64,000 bases of DNA from the NCBI RefSeq assembly GCF_051014685.1, contig NC_135055.1:5816001-5880000 (forward strand), given 5' to 3'. The translations under genes and the position numbers were made by a program. This DNA is from Ptiloglossa arizonensis (lineage: Eukaryota > Arthropoda > Insecta > Hymenoptera > Colletidae). The notes below the pieces were generated by a model. That model made no database searches. It saw nothing but the letters and a program-made list of their open reading frames with translations, and was not told the DNA's origin. This document shows positions 60,116-64,000 of the stretch, piece after piece. The number at the start of each line of letters is the position of its first letter. Position 1 is the stretch's first letter.

Positions 60116-60529
60116 GGAGTGAAACTCGCGAGTATAAGGGCTGGCGCGAGCGAGAGCGTCGAAGTGGAAAGAGAAAGCCAAGGCATCGGAGAGGGTAAGA
60201 AGAGAAACGCGAATCGATCGAGAAGTTAATTTGATCGCTCCTCCAAGAGAAGCAACGGGGTGGTCGAGGGTGGAAGAGAATGACGGGGTAGGAAGAAAAG
60301 CACAACGCGCCCAGAGGTGAAACGGGCGAAGCTGATTTACGAGGCCGAGAAGTCTTTCCCTTTCGCGGTGAATTATACTGCCGCTACTACTCGCTGGAAT
60401 CGTCTTTGCCCTCGTCGTGCTTCCTTCCGGGGCTTTTTGCTCGCGTAGGGTACCGCCCGCCGTGACACTGTTTACACTTTCGCCGTCGTGATCCGGGAGA
60501 ATTCGAAAAAGATATATTCCGAGACGCGA
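59791..60529. other. GC-moderate island with a GA microsatellite, no supported gene
   Basis: A CpG-moderate, purine-rich stretch with GA repeats at 60084-60116. A 199-codon minus frame crosses the GA repeat and yields low-complexity serine-leucine sequence, so it is spurious. A promoter or untranslated region is possible. Confidence 0.4.
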
Positions 60530-61320
60530 CCGTGACGTTCCAAATGTAAAATGAGGAAAATAGATGAGAATAATTGCCTTTGTATTCAATGAAATCTGTA
60601 TCGTTTAGAGGAAAACAGCAACTGTAACGTTCTAAATGTAAAATCACGACTGGAGAATAGAAATGATTTGTTTTAAAATATATTGGCATACAAATATTAA
60701 CGTTCCAAATGCAAAATGATAAATGGGGATGAAAATAATTGCCTTTGTATTGAACGAAATCTGTATCGTTTAGAGGAAAACAGCAACTGTAACGTTCTAA
60801 ATGTAAAATCACGACTGGAGAACAAGAATGATTGGGTTTAAGTCGAATAAAATCTGTATCGTTTGAAGCATAAAAATATTAACGTTCCAAATGCAAAATG
60901 ATAAATGGAAATAAAGACGATTGCTCTTGTATTGAATAAAATCTGTATCGTTTAGAGCAAAACATTATTATATCGAATAAAATCTGTATTGTTTGAGGCA
61001 TAAAAATATTAACGTTCCAAATGCAAAATGATAAATGGAGATAAGGACACCCTTGTGGCGAATAAAATTTTTATCGTTTAGAGCAAAACATTATTATATC
61101 GAATAAAATCTGTATCGTTTGAAGCATAAAAACATTAACGTTCCAAATACAAAATGATAAATGGAAATAAAGACGATTGCTCTTGTATTGAATAAAATCT
61201 GTATCGTTTAAAGCAAAACAGCAACTGTAACGTTCTAAATGTAAAATTACGACTGGAGAAAAACAATGATTAGCTTTATATCGAATAAAATCTGTATAGT
61301 TCAGAGCACAACAGAAACTT
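60530..61320. repeat. Tandem array of ~90-130-bp units
   Basis: AACGTTCCAAATGCAAAATG or the variant AACGTTCTAAATGTAAAAT occurs near 60536, 60627, 60700, 60791, 60880, 61010, 61137 and 61230. The two variants alternate in the left half, which points to a two-part unit of about 164 bp; AATAAAATCTGTATCGTTTA recurs between them. Confidence 0.88.
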
Positions 61321-62900
61321 TATCGAGACTCGATGAATTTCAATTTTGAGGCCCAAAAATGTTCAGTCTTAATTCTCTTAAAGTGATTACTTTAGTTCGG
61401 ATATTAGAAATTACAAGGTCTGGGTTTTGGACTAAGATTGTATGCAAACTGAAATGAAGTATCGAGTGCAGAAAAAGAGTAAATGAATGTTTAGAAGCAA
61501 AAAATAAGGTTGTGTTACAAAGGTGGGGTAAAGGTATATGCTATTAGTAACCTGACTTGGTTACCAATTACGTAATTACTCCGGTATGAAATATTCTCAT
61601 TCTTCCATTATAATTTGCGAAATAAAGACGATGCACTGTTACTATTACTACTAATAGTATTAAAATCGTATTTCCAGTGTTCATTATTCGATATTCTTCT
61701 GTAATATCTCGGTAAAAAAATTATTATTATATTCACCTAGATACTATACACGAACAGAATGAAGTAATCTTTAAACATCGAAACTTCCAAAAATTATATT
61801 TCAAATAAAACAACTGTAAAACACTCAATGTTATGTCACGACTATAAAGTTTACCATTGCTTGTGGTCTTTATCCCATAGCATAATCCCTTCTTTTGTTA
61901 AATTATAGTTTACATTCAAGGCTGCATCGTGTGTTTATTTAATAAAAAGAAAAATTTCGTATCGCAGAAAATAAGAAGTTTCACAATCGGCACAGAGGGT
62001 TTAAAGAAAAGAATAAGGAGGAAGAGCACGACGGTGTGGTTGCTATAAATTCACTAACACACGATTGTAAAAAAAAAGTTAGATCAATATGTTCTCAATG
62101 TTGCGGTACTGTACACACAAGCGTCGCGGAAGACAAACGCAAGCTTTTTGATCCGGCTGAGTCCGATTATACGTGGTTCCGCTCGTAACAATAAAAATAC
62201 CCCGTTGAACACAGGAAGGAGAAATTTTTGCAACTTTTTTAATAACATGAAAGCCGCTAATAAAGTTGCTGTACCCGGGGTGCGCGATTCCGCGGAATTT
62301 TTCTCTCTTCGAAAGTTTCCGCTCGGCATCGAGACCGACGCAATTAATCCGCAACAGCACCGACTAAACTTGACGAGTTTAAGCAACGATCCTCTCTACA
62401 TCCGGTAAATCCCTCTGTGTGTTCATTCGAAAGGTGTGCGCTGATGGGGAGCCATTGAATCTGATTGAATTTACTGAAATATTAAGGAAGATTCTTTCGA
62501 CTATTTCTGCCTTTGTGAGTGTCCAGAATAAAAACAACTGATTCGTCAGAACATGGTGTATTTGTTGATTGTAACGAGGAAAATTAGTTCCATTCTTTGA
62601 CACATTTGTATCGTACTTTTTGATAAATCTTTGAATACAGTAATCGTAAAGACAAATCTACGAATAAAGAAACAATAGAAAATTGCGAGAATTGTAGAGA
62701 ATGAAAAATTGGGCTTAAAATCACAATGACAAATGAAAGAATAAAGTGAAACGATAAATAGTCACGATAACATTCCATATTGGTACAATTTAACTTCCAT
62801 GAACCTTCCAACTGTAACTACCTTGGTACAAAATGTTCACAGATATTCGATTTGGAAAAATAGTGAAAAATTAAATGAAGAACACCAGGGAAGCAAAAAT
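61321..62900. other. Unique AT-rich sequence, no supported gene
   Basis: Short frames only, the longest about 100 codons at 62084-62386 (minus). No element ends were noticed. Confidence 0.45.
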
Positions 62901-63320
62901 GAAAGATTATTGAACGAAATAATTAAACATTTTATTTTCTAAGCTCTTTACAGATACTTGAATACTCTTAAAAAATTCTTTAAATGTTCAATAATCTCGA
63001 AATACTCGAGCTTGAATTTTTATTGTGTGTATTTCGAACCATTGTCTGAGATTAGGATTAAAAGGGAAAAAACACTTTGATTACTTCTCAGTTATGAAGA
63101 CTGTCGTTTCAATTATATTCTTTTTTATATTAAATAATATTATTTGTAGTCACATCGAGCTGTTTATAGCTTGATACAAAATATCCATGTAGGGACGTTC
63201 TAAATCTCAAAAGAGAACGAAATTAAAATATCCATTTTCAATCGATCTCGATACCTATTTAGAGGTAAATATTGTGAAGTCGGAATCTAGGGTTGACTAT
63301 ACGTTTCAAAACAAAAAATA
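62901..63320. repeat. Duplicated ~415-bp segment, right copy
   Basis: Begins GAAAGATTATTGAACG and is near-identical to 58621-59035. Differences are scattered substitutions, plus a 9-10-bp difference near the end around GTTGACTATACG. It is in the same orientation as the left copy. No terminal repeats or target duplication were recognised, so it may be a segmental duplication or a short interspersed element of unknown class. Confidence 0.9.
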
Positions 63321-64000
63321 ACATCTCTCCTTTCGACCGGGCTAGAGAAATCAATTACGCTCGATTCGAGAAAATTCCTCCAACTCGTCGAGACCTTCGT
63401 ATAAATCTCCGTGAAAAGAATTGAAAATGGTAATTGCAAGCGTGCGACGTAATTCGGAACGTATTTAAATGTAATTTCGTTTCACCGGCGTTTGGTATTA
63501 CGTGCTTCGAAAAAGGTACGATAAATAAACCGTGTAACATCGAGGCAGGAAACTATCGCGGAAGCGCCAGGAGCTAATTATTTTCTCGAGTTCACTTCAA
63601 TCTCGCTAATTAGACATTAAAATGATATCAGTTAATATTCATTAGCTGGCCGGAAAACTTTTCGAATGCACGGCACGCTGTCTTCCACCACCTCCAACCA
63701 CCTCCACCCCCACCCTCTTGTCCCGGTGTTATTCGTTTACAGCGTGCGCGCGCGTTTCGTTTCTTTCCCCTCTCAGCTGATATTAAACTCGGCCAATTAG
63801 AGTAATTGAAGGAGGAATAAACGTGCTGGTTGTTCCTCACGAGCTCACGCGACCGTGAAACCCCACGGTGACGGTGACGGTACCCTCTATTACTGAATTA
63901 CGAGAACTTGCAACCGCGCAACAATGCAATTTCGTGCATTTTCATAGAGGCGACCCGGTTGCGTAGAGGCCACCGGGAGAGACACCATCAATCCGGTTGT
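63321..64000. other. Unique sequence to window end, no supported gene
   Basis: A CCACCTCCA-type pyrimidine-rich run lies at about 63684-63718 and a small GTGACGGTGACGGT repeat near 63869. The remainder shows nothing. Confidence 0.45.

Noticed and set aside
59990..60589. 199-codon minus-strand frame
   Set aside because: Its middle is translated GA repeat (serine-leucine run), and no start context or domain supports it.
1..64000. tRNA, rRNA, CRISPR array or well-known insect microRNA
   Set aside because: A search by eye for B-box-like segments, common microRNA seeds and short spaced repeats with unique spacers found none. The arrays present are ordinary tandem repeats without spacers.

Overview
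This looks like a gene-poor piece of an animal nuclear genome, most likely an insect and probably a hymenopteran. AT-rich, tandem-repeat-laden DNA alternates with short CpG-rich islands, and there are remains of mariner-like, piggyBac-like and LTR elements. The taxon is an inference from composition and element types; no diagnostic gene was recognised. No complete protein-coding gene, tRNA, rRNA or CRISPR array could be supported. The many open frames are short, lack recognisable domains, and often cross repeats or elements. A few weak exon-like or first-exon-like islands end in good splice-donor motifs (4.3-4.6 kb minus; 16.3 kb minus; 19.0-19.6, 39.7-40.0 and 55.6-56.15 kb plus).

The standout is a 1009-bp miniature LTR retrotransposon at 33102-34110. 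It has two apparently identical 251-bp LTRs, a 4-bp target duplication (AGAG), a primer-binding site matching the 3' end of tRNA-Trp, a short purine tract and a TATA box. No gag or pol is visible. Each LTR carries what reads as a complete type III hammerhead ribozyme: GUA cleavage site, 6-bp stem I, CUGACGA, stem II, GAAA and stem III. The two ribozymes are 758 bp apart, so self-cleavage of a transcript would release a 758-nt monomer. This is the architecture of plant retrozymes, but in what appears to be an insect. A second, older, minus-strand copy (43957-45900) has a mutated ribozyme. It is interrupted by two insertions of another LTR family (44384-44626 and 44820-45762), each with 5-bp target duplications.

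Tandem arrays, left to right: a 169-bp satellite with a hairpin that shows a compensatory change (1-900); 94-100-bp repeats (2.2-2.8 kb); a 233-bp duplication (2.9-3.3 kb); a degenerate ~190-bp family in both orientations (5-7.7 kb); a 152-bp array (8.1-9 kb); a 29-bp minisatellite with higher-order structure (12-13.5 kb); 130-bp and 387-bp repeats (17.1-18.8 kb); a 44/22-bp TTCGAA-type array (21.6-22 kb); ~283-bp repeats (25.3-26.1 kb); 150/162-bp repeats (29.45-30.6 kb); ~180-bp repeats (32.3-32.7 kb); an AT-rich family (34.6-36.3 kb); a ~31-bp array (51-52 kb); further TTCGAA-type arrays and a 32-bp array (53.4-55.6 kb); a 184-bp duplication (57.7-58.1 kb); a ~62-bp array (59.3-59.8 kb); and ~90-130-bp repeats (60.5-61.3 kb). 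A ~415-bp segment occurs twice, 4.28 kb apart (58.6 and 62.9 kb). Small DNA elements include a mariner-type MITE (10651-10781), a foldback MITE (37475-37662) and a piggyBac-type TTAA MITE (46446-46823).

All repeat boundaries and periods were read by eye. Percent identities are qualitative unless stated.
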